Source: Paracoccaceae bacterium (GTDB lineage Bacteria > Pseudomonadota > Alphaproteobacteria > Rhodobacterales > Rhodobacteraceae). Taken from it: a stretch of DNA of 5,312 nt. Of this stretch, positions 1 to 5,261 are shown piece by piece (the stretch's first letter is position 1; each line of letters starts with the position of its first letter). The DNA is taken from assembly GCA_004566265.1 (NCBI GenBank), contig SPLB01000100.1, positions 1 through 5,312 of the forward strand, given 5' to 3'. Both the position numbers and the translations under genes were made by a program. Below the pieces are notes generated by a model that saw nothing but the letters and a program-made list of their open reading frames with translations, had not been told where the DNA came from and ran no database searches.

Positions 1-522
1 AGTGCCCATGGTAATATGTGTTCCACGGCTGAAAGCGATGCAAGCAGCTTGCGCCAAGGTGGCACGGGCTCGGTCGCGATTGGCGCTGACCAACCTGTAG
101 CCGGTTTCAGCCTGCAACGGTGCCAGCGGCAGAATGTAAATCTCCGTAATCAAGTGATCACCATCCACTTCGACCATCACCAACGCTTCCACATTGGGGC
201 CACTGTCGGGCATTAGGGTCAGGGCGCAATCCAGATAGAGCTGCGCGCCCGGCGTTCCCATCTGGGTGTCGCCGTGGACCCGAAAACTGCCATCGACGTC
301 AGCCACTAACCCCAGCCGTAACGCGCTACTGTCTGCAGCCAGTTCGTAGATGTCATCGAGAACCAGGTCGTCGAACACGCCGAGGCCGTCGCCCATATTG
401 GCCCCCAGCTTTACCCGGAATGTACACGCCGGATAGGCGGGACACGACTGAACCGATAGGCAGGTTCCGGGGAACGGGTTCGGCTGGATGTTGGTGTGTT
501 GCACGGTTGGGCTTTCTGGCAC
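1..522 (-). CDS. Hint (hedgehog/intein) domain protein, N-terminal part, cut by window edge
   Basis: The minus strand is open from a GTG at 522 to the window edge (174 codons) and has no stop; an in-frame TAA at 529-531 limits the start. Residues 1-154 form a beta-rich N-terminal domain, with TEIYILPLAPL at 126-136 and GYRLV just after. Next comes AACIAFSRGTHIT (159-171), which matches the opening of the Hint fold: C161 would be the catalytic Cys and GTHI the first strand. In Rhodobacteraceae many proteins have this layout, a ~150-residue N-terminal region followed by a Hint_2-type domain. The rest of the Hint domain lies outside the window, so self-cleavage competence cannot be judged. Cysteines at 21, 27 and 33 are evenly spaced. 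The Shine-Dalgarno sequence is weak, and GTG at 502-504 is an alternative start. The substrate or role of such proteins is not known from sequence. The gene is transcribed away from the SDR gene. Confidence 0.82.
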   Translation of the reverse strand, partial: MPESPTVQHTNIQPNPFPGTCLSVQSCPAYPACTFRVKLGANMGDGLGVFDDLVLDDIYELAADSSALRLGLVADVDGSFRVHGDTQMGTPGAQLYLDCALTLMPDSGPNVEALVMVEVDGDHLITEIYILPLAPLQAETGYRLVSANRDRARATLAQAACIAFSRGTHITMGT

Positions 523-696
523 GGTGGTTTACGCAGCTCTGCGTTGGTTTCAGGTCTTTTATTTAAAACTTACGAGATTTCTAAGCCGTAAATGTGACCG
601 AAACTCGACCTCCAGCGGGCGAGATTTCGCAAGCGCCACTGGTCCGGGCGCCCATGTTGTGCCATCACTCTCACACCGGAAAAATGGGAGGCGGTG
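523..696. promoter_or_regulatory. Divergent intergenic region between the Hint gene and the SDR gene
   Basis: These 174 bp separate two divergently transcribed genes and should hold both promoters. An A/T-rich patch at about 557-592 stands out from the G/C-rich surroundings and is the likeliest place for promoter opening. I could not match a convincing -35/-10 pair for either direction. On the minus strand TTACGG, a 17-nt spacer and TTTTAA is a weak candidate. Short reading frames crossing the region look like chance. Confidence 0.45.
531..544. repeat. Perfect inverted repeat ACGCAG-ct-CTGCGT by the Hint start
   Basis: Two 6-bp arms are separated by 2 bp, 8 bp upstream of the predicted GTG of the Hint gene. 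The flanking bases do not extend the palindrome. Its position would suit an operator, or an RNA hairpin in the 5' leader of the Hint mRNA that limits ribosome access. It has no T-tract, so it is not a typical intrinsic terminator. The function is inferred from position only. Confidence 0.4.
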
Positions 697-1476
697 ATGG
701 ACCTTGGAATTCATGGCAAGCGCGCGCTTGTCTGTGCGTCGAGCAGAGGATTGGGGTTGGGCTGTGCAGAGGCATTGGCCGAAGCAGGCGTTGATCTGGT
801 GATGAACGCGCGGGGCGCTGATGCATTGGATACGGCTGCAGGTGACATCCGGGCTCGTTTTGGTGTGGATGTCGTTACCGTGGCCTGTGACGTAACCACC
901 GACAGCGGGCAGGCTAAGTTGATGGACGCGGCAGACGGTGTTGATATTCTGATCAATAACGCAGGCGGTCCGCCGCCGGGCATGTGGACTGATTGGGCGC
1001 GCGAAGATTTTGTGCAGGCGCTGGATGCAAATATGCTGACCCCGATTGCGCTCATGCAGGGTTTGATGCCTTCGATGATAGAAAAGGGCTGGGGCCGGGT
1101 GGTCAATATCACCTCGCAGTCGGTCAAAGCGCCGATCCCCGTGCTTGGGCTGTCGAATGCCGCGCGGGCCGGCCTTACCGGTTTTGTTGCGGGCACGGCT
1201 CGGCAGGTGGCCCAGCATGGTGTAACCGTCAACAATATTCTTCCCGGCATTCATGACACCGACCGCGCGGTCTCGCTGGACACCGGCGTAAGTAAGGCAC
1301 AGAACATTGATCTGGCGCAGGCGCGGGCCAACCGCGAGGCAACCATCCCAGCGCGTCGCTACGGTACCCGTCAGGAGTTTGGCGCGACCTGTGCGTTTCT
1401 GTGTTCGCAGTTCGCGGGCTTTATTGTCGGGCAGAATGTTCTGCTGGACGGTGGCGCGCACAACGCAACCCTCTGA
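697..1476 (+). CDS. SDR-family oxidoreductase, FabG-like subgroup with non-canonical active site
   Basis: This 259-residue protein has the length and order of a classical short-chain dehydrogenase. The N-terminal Rossmann motif is CASSRGLG (13-20), where the family usually has TGxxxGIG. NNAGGPPPG follows at 87-95, N112 fits the structural Asn, and NITSQS (137-142) supplies the usual Ser strand. The canonical YxxxK becomes S153-N-A-A-R157, so both the proton-donor Tyr and the Lys are replaced. The SNAxRAG pattern, the GGPPPG loop and TDR (about 188-190) are features I associate with the 'BKR-like SDR' subgroup, which is known to deviate from the SDR motifs, so this is probably normal for the family and not decay. 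The C-terminus has the usual GQNVLLDGG. Start: ATG 697 has GGAG at 687-690, 6 nt upstream; GTG 694 directly before it is less likely. It forms an operon with the AlkC gene 10 bp downstream. Substrate and even redox activity are uncertain. Confidence 0.92.
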   Translation: MDLGIHGKRALVCASSRGLGLGCAEALAEAGVDLVMNARGADALDTAAGDIRARFGVDVVTVACDVTTDSGQAKLMDAADGVDILINNAGGPPPGMWTDWAREDFVQALDANMLTPIALMQGLMPSMIEKGWGRVVNITSQSVKAPIPVLGLSNAARAGLTGFVAGTARQVAQHGVTVNNILPGIHDTDRAVSLDTGVSKAQNIDLAQARANREATIPARRYGTRQEFGATCAFLCSQFAGFIVGQNVLLDGGAHNATL

Positions 1477-1486
1477 GGGCTGACAG

Positions 1487-2629
1487 ATGGCGCGTACGGC
1501 ACAGGTGAATCAGGGCTTTTCCCTCAAGGACGAGCTGTTCAATGAGACGAAGGTAAACCGTCTAGCGGAGCTGTTTGCCCCACATGCGCCGGGGTTCCAT
1601 GCGGATGCCTTCACGGCCGAGGTCATGACCCGGATGCTGGATCTGGAACTGAAGGCTCGTATCACGTGGATTGCAGAGTGTCTGCGTCGGCATGTGCCGG
1701 GGGATCTGCCGACAGTTGCCCCGGTGCTGCGCGCGGCGCTGCCGCCGCCCTTGGACTCGACTCTCACGGATGATGATTTTGGCGACTTCATTTATGCACC
1801 GCTTGGTGAATGGGTGACGGATCTGGTGACCGAAGACAACCGCGACTTGGGGCTGGATTTGCTGGAAGAGATCACGCAGCGCTTTTCCATGGAGTGGGCT
1901 TTGCGCCCCTTCCTGCTGCAATGGCCCGAGGCCGCACTGACGCGGGTCGCTGAGTGGTGCGACCATGAGAATTACCATATCCGCAGGCTGGCCACGGAAG
2001 GCACACGACCAAGGTTGCCTTGGGGTCAGGCCGTTGGTCTGCCATTCGAGGCTACCTTGCCGGTTCTGGCACGCCTCTACACGGATCGCACACGATATGT
2101 AACCCGCTCGGTTGCCAATCATCTCAACGATATCGCGAAAAAAGACCCTGAACTGGTCGTTCAAACCCTTACCGATTGGCAGGCGGAAGGGCAGCAGAGC
2201 CCGAAGGAAATGGACTGGATTACCGCACATGCGCTGCGGGGGCTGGTGAAGGCGGGCCATCCCGGTGCGCTTGCGCTGTTGGGCTATGATCCTGACATGG
2301 AGGCAGACGTCACGCTGGCCTGTCCGGCGACCGCTGAAATCGGCGGTAAGCTGGAGTTTGCCTGCGATATCGAAGGTACGAAAGGGGCACGTGTGCTGGT
2401 GGATTACCGCATCACCTTTTGCCGCCCCGGCGGCAAAACCTCGGTCAAGGTCTATAAACTGAAACAGGCCAAAATCGGCGCAACTGGCCTGACCCTCAGC
2501 AAAGTTCATAGGCTAAAGGCCAATGCATCCACATTCACACTTGTTCCTGGACCACATCTCTTGGAGGTGATGGTGAACGGAAGCGCGCGCGCTGTGGCAG
2601 GATTTGAGCTGGTCGAAAGTGCAGGCTAA
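1487..2629 (+). CDS. alkC: AlkC-type DNA alkylation repair protein (HEAT-like repeats plus Ig-like domain)
   Basis: The 380-residue product resembles the AlkC branch of the AlkC/AlkD DNA glycosylases, which excise cationic alkylated bases such as 3-methyladenine without flipping the base out. Residues ~10-265 are helical and repetitive, as expected of HEAT-like repeats. They include W157-C-D-H-E161, the family-typical RRLATEGTRPRLPWG (166-180), SVANHLNDI (208-216) and HALRGLVKAGHPGALALLGY (248-267). From about 275 to 376 the sequence turns beta-rich (GGKLEF, RVLVDYRITF, KVYKLK, GPHLLEVMVNG). This fits the C-terminal Ig-like domain known in AlkC and absent from AlkD. No signal peptide or membrane segment is visible, so it should act in the cytoplasm on DNA. 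Start: ATG 1487 has GAGGG at 1475-1479, overlapping the SDR stop codon, which suggests translational coupling. Assignment to the family is firm; the C subtype rests on the Ig-like tail. Confidence 0.88.
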   Translation: MARTAQVNQGFSLKDELFNETKVNRLAELFAPHAPGFHADAFTAEVMTRMLDLELKARITWIAECLRRHVPGDLPTVAPVLRAALPPPLDSTLTDDDFGDFIYAPLGEWVTDLVTEDNRDLGLDLLEEITQRFSMEWALRPFLLQWPEAALTRVAEWCDHENYHIRRLATEGTRPRLPWGQAVGLPFEATLPVLARLYTDRTRYVTRSVANHLNDIAKKDPELVVQTLTDWQAEGQQSPKEMDWITAHALRGLVKAGHPGALALLGYDPDMEADVTLACPATAEIGGKLEFACDIEGTKGARVLVDYRITFCRPGGKTSVKVYKLKQAKIGATGLTLSKVHRLKANASTFTLVPGPHLLEVMVNGSARAVAGFELVESAG

Positions 2630-2656
2630 GGCAGCGTCACAACTACCGTCTTTCTA

Positions 2657-2749
2657 CGCCGTTCTTGCACGGGAGCACAGCACTTGTTATCTGGCTGTCT
2701 CACAGCCCAAGTCTAGGGTGCGGTTTCGGGTCGCGCCGTTTTTGCACAG
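2657..2749. repeat. Pair of 16-bp direct repeats, CGCCGTTyTTGCACrG
   Basis: Copy one lies at 2657-2672 and copy two at 2734-2749. They match at 14 of 16 positions, with transitions at positions 8 and 15. They are 77 bp apart, start to start, and lie in the 131-bp spacer between the AlkC stop and the ABC ATPase start. The second copy ends 11 bp before ATG 2761. They could be two binding sites for a regulator of the ABC gene, or a recombination trace. Neither can be chosen from the sequence alone. Confidence 0.45.
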
Positions 2750-2760
2750 ATGTTGATCCT

Positions 2761-3867
2761 ATGACCATGCGCAACGTTCCTTCCGTTTCTGATCTGCTGG
2801 CAGAACCCCGGCTGGAAGTCCGAAACCTTCGCCGCTTTTTTGATGGCCGCGCGGTTGTGGATGATGTGTCGCTTCAGGTGCAAAAAGGGCAGGTGACCTG
2901 TCTGCTTGGTCCCTCGGGCTGTGGGAAATCCACGACTTTACGGATAATTGCAGGCGTGGAAATGCAGGATTCAGGCCAGATTTTTGTGGATGGTACCCTG
3001 ATCTGCGATTCAGTGGTTCGGGTGCCGCCGGAGCGGCGTGAAATTGGCTTGATGTTTCAGGACTTTTCCTTGTTTCCCCATCTTAGTGTGGCTGACAATG
3101 TTGCTTTTGGACTGAAAGGCTCGCGGGCCGAGAAGCGGGCTCGTGTCGAAGAACTGCTGACGCGCGTGTCCTTGGCGCGCCACACTGACAGTTTTCCGCA
3201 TGAGCTTTCGGGTGGCGAGCAGCAGCGGGTCGCACTGGCGCGCGCGATTGCCCCCCGACCGAAAATTATGCTAATGGACGAACCTTTCTCGGGTCTTGAC
3301 AACCGCCTGCGCGATGGGATCCGGGATGAAACGTTGAGCCTTCTGAAAGAAGAAGAAGCCGCGGTGGTTCTGGTGACGCATGAGCCCGAAGAGGCTATGC
3401 GGATGGGCGATGATATCGCGCTTATGCGGGGCGGCAAGATCGTGCAGCAGGGCGCCCCCTATAATGTCTACACCAGACCAGTCGACAAAGCGGCAGTGGC
3501 CTTTTTTTCAGATGTGAACACTTTGCATGCCACAGTCTTTGGGGCGCTGGCGCAGACGCCCTTTGGGGATTTCTTGGCGCCGGGGCTTAAGGATGGCACT
3601 GAGGTTGAGATCGTCTTTCGCCCGCAGCATGTCCGTATTGATTTTGACCGTGCAGGCCGTGGGCCGGAGCCGACTGCCAAGGATGGCGTCGCCGCCCAGG
3701 GCCGCGTGAAACGCGCGCGGTTTCTCGGCAATGAAAGCCTTGTGGAATTCCAGATGACCTTTGGCAATGTGCTGAAGGTTACGGTGCCGAATGTATTCCT
3801 GCCCGCAGAGGGGCGCGAAATGTGGCTGACTGTGCCGCGCAACCGCTGTTTTGTGTTCCCGCGATAA
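2761..3867 (+). CDS. ABC transporter ATP-binding protein, FbpC/PotA type (probable Fe3+ uptake)
   Basis: This 368-residue importer ATPase is complete. With ATG 2761 as start, Walker A is GPSGCGKST (50-58, K56), the Q-loop is at Q100 in LMFQDFSLFPHL, the signature LSGGEQQ spans 149-155, Walker B is IMLMDEP (169-175, E174), the D-loop is SGLD and the switch His is H207. Residues beyond about 275 form a beta-rich TOBE-like regulatory domain (IVFRPQHVRIDF, RARFLGNESLVEF). The whole is closest in memory to ATPases of ferric-iron (FbpC) systems; polyamine or other oxyanion-type substrates remain possible. It would sit on the inner face of the membrane bound to a permease, but no permease or binding protein is seen here. 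The frame is open upstream to a TTG at 2665, but that extension (LHGSTALVIWLSH...) does not look like the family, whose members begin shortly before the LEVRNL strand. ATG 2767 is equally possible, and neither start has a clear Shine-Dalgarno sequence. Confidence 0.9.
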   Translation: MTMRNVPSVSDLLAEPRLEVRNLRRFFDGRAVVDDVSLQVQKGQVTCLLGPSGCGKSTTLRIIAGVEMQDSGQIFVDGTLICDSVVRVPPERREIGLMFQDFSLFPHLSVADNVAFGLKGSRAEKRARVEELLTRVSLARHTDSFPHELSGGEQQRVALARAIAPRPKIMLMDEPFSGLDNRLRDGIRDETLSLLKEEEAAVVLVTHEPEEAMRMGDDIALMRGGKIVQQGAPYNVYTRPVDKAAVAFFSDVNTLHATVFGALAQTPFGDFLAPGLKDGTEVEIVFRPQHVRIDFDRAGRGPEPTAKDGVAAQGRVKRARFLGNESLVEFQMTFGNVLKVTVPNVFLPAEGREMWLTVPRNRCFVFPR

Positions 3868-3992
3868 GTCAGGATTAGTTTTTAAGTGAGGTAGTTTGTG
3901 GCGCTGCTGCAGGCTGGTCTTGCATTAAAATGTGATAGGTTTCCCCCAGTTCATAATTGCGTTCTGCACACCCTGCGTTGCGTTAAGGCTGG
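3868..3992. other. Intergenic, no gene or clear signal seen
   Basis: This stretch follows the ABC ATPase stop. It contains A/T-rich hexamers resembling -10 boxes (TAAAAT at 3926-3931, CATAAT at 3952-3957), but no -35 partner sits at a proper distance. No stem-loop with a T-tract is present, so I see no intrinsic terminator for the ATPase gene. GCGTT is repeated three times around 3960-3985 without evident meaning. Confidence 0.4.
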
Positions 3993-4320
3993 ATGAGGGA
4001 TCTTCCTTTCAGACCCAACGTGTTGGCGGGTGTGCAAGAGCAGACCTATCCCGCTGTGCTCAATGAGAAAGAGCTAACCATCCTACAATGCAGCCCGCAA
4101 GCATGGCCGCGCGTAACGCCATTTCCGGCACAAGATCAACATCCCTTGCCTGGCAGGGTTATGCACAGCACGATCCCGATAGGGCATTGACGAACAGACA
4201 CTGAAGATCCGCGCCATTGAAACCAACGTCCGCACCATCATCGGCGATCGTCAGCAGGCGCAGCCGTATCTTTTTGACAAGAGAGTGATGTCAGGTAACA
4301 TCGAGACGAATTCAGCTTAG
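3993..4320 (+). pseudogene. Possible frameshifted remnant of an unrecognised gene
   Basis: Three plus-strand frames follow one another and could be pieces of one broken coding sequence. Piece one starts at ATG 3993 (MRDLPFRPNVLAGVQEQTYP...) and loses plausibility after about 4085. Piece two runs from ATG 4088 in another frame (SMAARNAISGTRS, LAWQGYAQHDPDRALT) to a stop at 4202-4204. Piece three takes over near 4190 in the third frame (EQTLKIRAIETNVRTIIGDR, then QQAQPYLFDKRV) and ends with TAG 4318-4320. One missing base near 4190 would fuse pieces two and three. The joined text has protein-like composition, but I do not recognise the family, and piece one may be unrelated. Its end overlaps the convergent HxlR stop by 2 bp. 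If it is not a pseudogene, the 450 bp after the ABC gene is simply non-coding. Confidence 0.28.
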
Positions 4321-4688
4321 CGATTTGCCATGTCGTCTGGCAGGCCTTCACTCCACTTTCGCAGTTCGTCTAAAAAGCCCAGAGCGGTTCGACCAAACTC
4401 CGTAATTTCATAGTGGACAGAGACTGGCGCGGTATGCATGACCTGCCGACTGACAAGGCCTTGTGCCTCAAGCTGGCGCAACCGTTCAGTAATCATTTTT
4501 TTCGACGCTCCCCCGATCATCCGTGCCAGATCGTTGAACCGCACCGGGCCGTCCTTGATGTGCCACAGGATCGACCCGGTCCACTTTCCACCAATTAGCC
4601 GCATGCCTTGTTCTATCGCACAAGGCGTGAGGCAGGCTTCATGAACGATGCGTCGCCCTTTGCGATCTTCTTCAACTCTTGCCCGCAA
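4317..4688 (-). CDS. HxlR-family winged-helix transcriptional regulator, likely redox or electrophile sensing
   Basis: The 123-residue protein has the normal length of HxlR regulators and one winged-helix DNA-binding domain. The family hallmark IGGKW is at 32-36, followed by ILWHIKDGPVRFNDLARMI (40-58), the recognition-helix region KKMITERLRQLEAQGLVSR (63-81) and the wing with the closing VHYEITEFG (91-99). Cys19 and Cys23 lie just before the first helix. Cys23 occupies the place of the conserved N-terminal Cys that senses thiol stress or quinones in relatives such as YodB, HypR and QorR; Cys19 is extra. Start: an in-frame TGA lies 15 bp upstream and no in-frame ATG exists, so TTG 4686-4688 with GGAG 7 nt before it is the best choice. 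It is divergent from an mdaB-like fragment, a typical target of such regulators. It therefore probably controlled that gene and perhaps itself. Confidence 0.88.
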   Translation of the reverse strand: MRARVEEDRKGRRIVHEACLTPCAIEQGMRLIGGKWTGSILWHIKDGPVRFNDLARMIGGASKKMITERLRQLEAQGLVSRQVMHTAPVSVHYEITEFGRTALGFLDELRKWSEGLPDDMANR

Positions 4689-4808
4689 AATACATCTCCG
4701 AATTCAGGTTTCCGAAAGTATACTAGTTGTCGAACGTTCCTTGTGTTCGTACATGTGTCATAACCTCGAACCACGTCAAGTTTTTTAGCATCGAACGGAC
4801 ATCAGACC
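4689..4808. promoter_or_regulatory. Shared hxlR-type/mdaB control region with candidate operators
   Basis: These 120 bp lie between the divergent HxlR gene and the MdaB-like start. The perfect palindrome AGTATACT is at 4717-4724 and contains TATACT on both strands, usable as a -10 box in either direction. An inverted repeat pairs CGAAC (4731-4735) with GTTCG (4745-4749). TCGAAC occurs three times, at 4730-4735, 4766-4771 and 4791-4796. HxlR proteins bind short inverted repeats next to their own genes, so these are reasonable operator candidates. No complete -35/-10 pair could be assigned with confidence. Confidence 0.5.
4696..4699 (-). promoter_or_regulatory. Ribosome binding site (GGAG) deciding a TTG start
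   Basis: On the minus strand GGAG is followed by 7 nt and then TTG at 4688-4686. The overlapping ATG in GGAGATG opens another frame that stops after 7 codons. This spacing is the main reason for accepting the TTG start of the HxlR regulator. Confidence 0.6.
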
Positions 4809-4978
4809 ATGAGCAACATCCTCATTCTCAACGGGGCGCAACCCTATCCTTTTGCCAAGGGGGAATTGAACGCCGCCTTTAGCCTGCGGACGCGTTTGGC
4901 CTATGCCGCAATGCGCGCGCGCCGATTTTGGCGCTGGGTTTTCAAATTGAACTGACGCAGGCGGGACATGTGTTCTAA
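4809..4978 (+). pseudogene. Truncated MdaB-like NAD(P)H:quinone oxidoreductase, 5' remnant
   Basis: From ATG 4809 the text MSNILILNGAQPYPFAKGEL, then NAAF, matches the first beta-strand and FMN-binding loop of the MdaB/NQO-type flavodoxin-fold quinone reductases, which are about 190-200 residues long. After codon 24 the similarity ends and the frame stops at 4953-4955, giving only 48 residues. In a second frame (4883-4978) the text ARAPILALGFQIELTQAGH resembles the next helix and strand of the family, so a frameshift near 4880 followed by truncation near 4978 fits. The remaining ~140 residues are not in the window. The identification rests on a short stretch but is supported by the divergent HxlR regulator, a common partner of quinone reductases. 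The alternative is a chance small ORF. A sequencing error could explain the frameshift but not the missing remainder. Confidence 0.6.
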
Positions 4979-5011
4979 GCGGCTTTCATGCCGGTTTAAA
5001 CGGCGCATGGA

Positions 5012-5032
5012 ATGTCGCACGAGTGTCGCACC
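5012..5032. repeat. Two tandem 11-bp units around TGTCGCAC
   Basis: TGTCGCAC occurs at 5013-5020 and 5024-5031, exactly 11 bp (about one helical turn) apart. A third TGTC begins at 5036, inside the neighbouring palindrome. Such phasing could suit cooperative protein binding on one DNA face, but two short copies may also be chance. Confidence 0.35.
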
Positions 5033-5035
5033 GAC

Positions 5036-5052
5036 TGTCAACCGGTCTGACA
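5036..5052. repeat. Palindrome TGTCA-accggtc-TGACA
   Basis: The 5-bp arms TGTCA (5036-5040) and TGACA (5048-5052) flank a 7-bp centre that itself contains the palindrome ACCGGT. It looks like a dimeric regulator operator, but no gene start lies close by in the window. Confidence 0.35.
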
Positions 5053-5171
5053 ACTGAACTTTCGGCGGAGCGAAAAAACCACCGAAATGAACGCCCCCAG
5101 CCCTTTCGAGACATTCACGCGAGGCGGATCTGTGCAACTGCCGCAGGCGCGAAAGAAACCGACAGGTTTCC

Positions 5172-5261
5172 CAGAAGCGGACCTTCACACCTCCTCGAAA
5201 GATTGGAAAGATGCTGCACTTCGTTCGAATGGAGGCGGAGCGCAGAAAGCAGACTTCGCAC
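5172..5261. repeat. Pair of diverged ~19-bp direct motifs about 71 bp apart
   Basis: CAGAAGCGGACCTTCACAC (5172-5190) and CAGAAAGCAGACTTCGCAC (5243-5261) align well with small gaps. A looser third match, GACATTCACGC, starts at 5110, a similar distance upstream. They may be remains of a dispersed or tandem intergenic repeat. No function is known to me. Confidence 0.3.

Noticed and set aside
559..1461. 300-codon open frame on the minus strand
   Set aside because: It lies antisense over the well-supported SDR gene, has a shadow-like composition rich in Arg, His and Gln, and shows no recognisable motif.
1562..2509. 315-codon open frame on the minus strand
   Set aside because: It is fully antisense to the AlkC gene. 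Its openness follows from G/C-rich third positions on the other strand.
2665..2693. Promoter with -35 TTGCAC and -10 TTATCT or TATCTG
   Set aside because: Only about half of each hexamer matches consensus, and the TTGCAC belongs to the direct repeat, so it is not called as a promoter.
2665..2760. N-terminal extension of the ABC ATPase from TTG 2665
   Set aside because: The added residues do not resemble the family and no ribosome binding site precedes the TTG. ATG 2761 gives the usual family length.
3057..3842. Minus-strand open frames opposite the ABC ATPase
   Set aside because: They are Ser/Arg-rich shadow translations opposite conserved ATPase motifs.
2772..4742. Shared 10-mer AACGTTCCTT near 2773 and 4733
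   Set aside because: One copy lies inside the ABC coding region and the other in the hxlR control region. A single shared 10-mer in 5 kb is within chance.
5036..5052. LuxR-type (lux box) operator
   Set aside because: The CTG-N10-CAG spacing of lux boxes is not met, and no LuxR/LuxI gene is in view.
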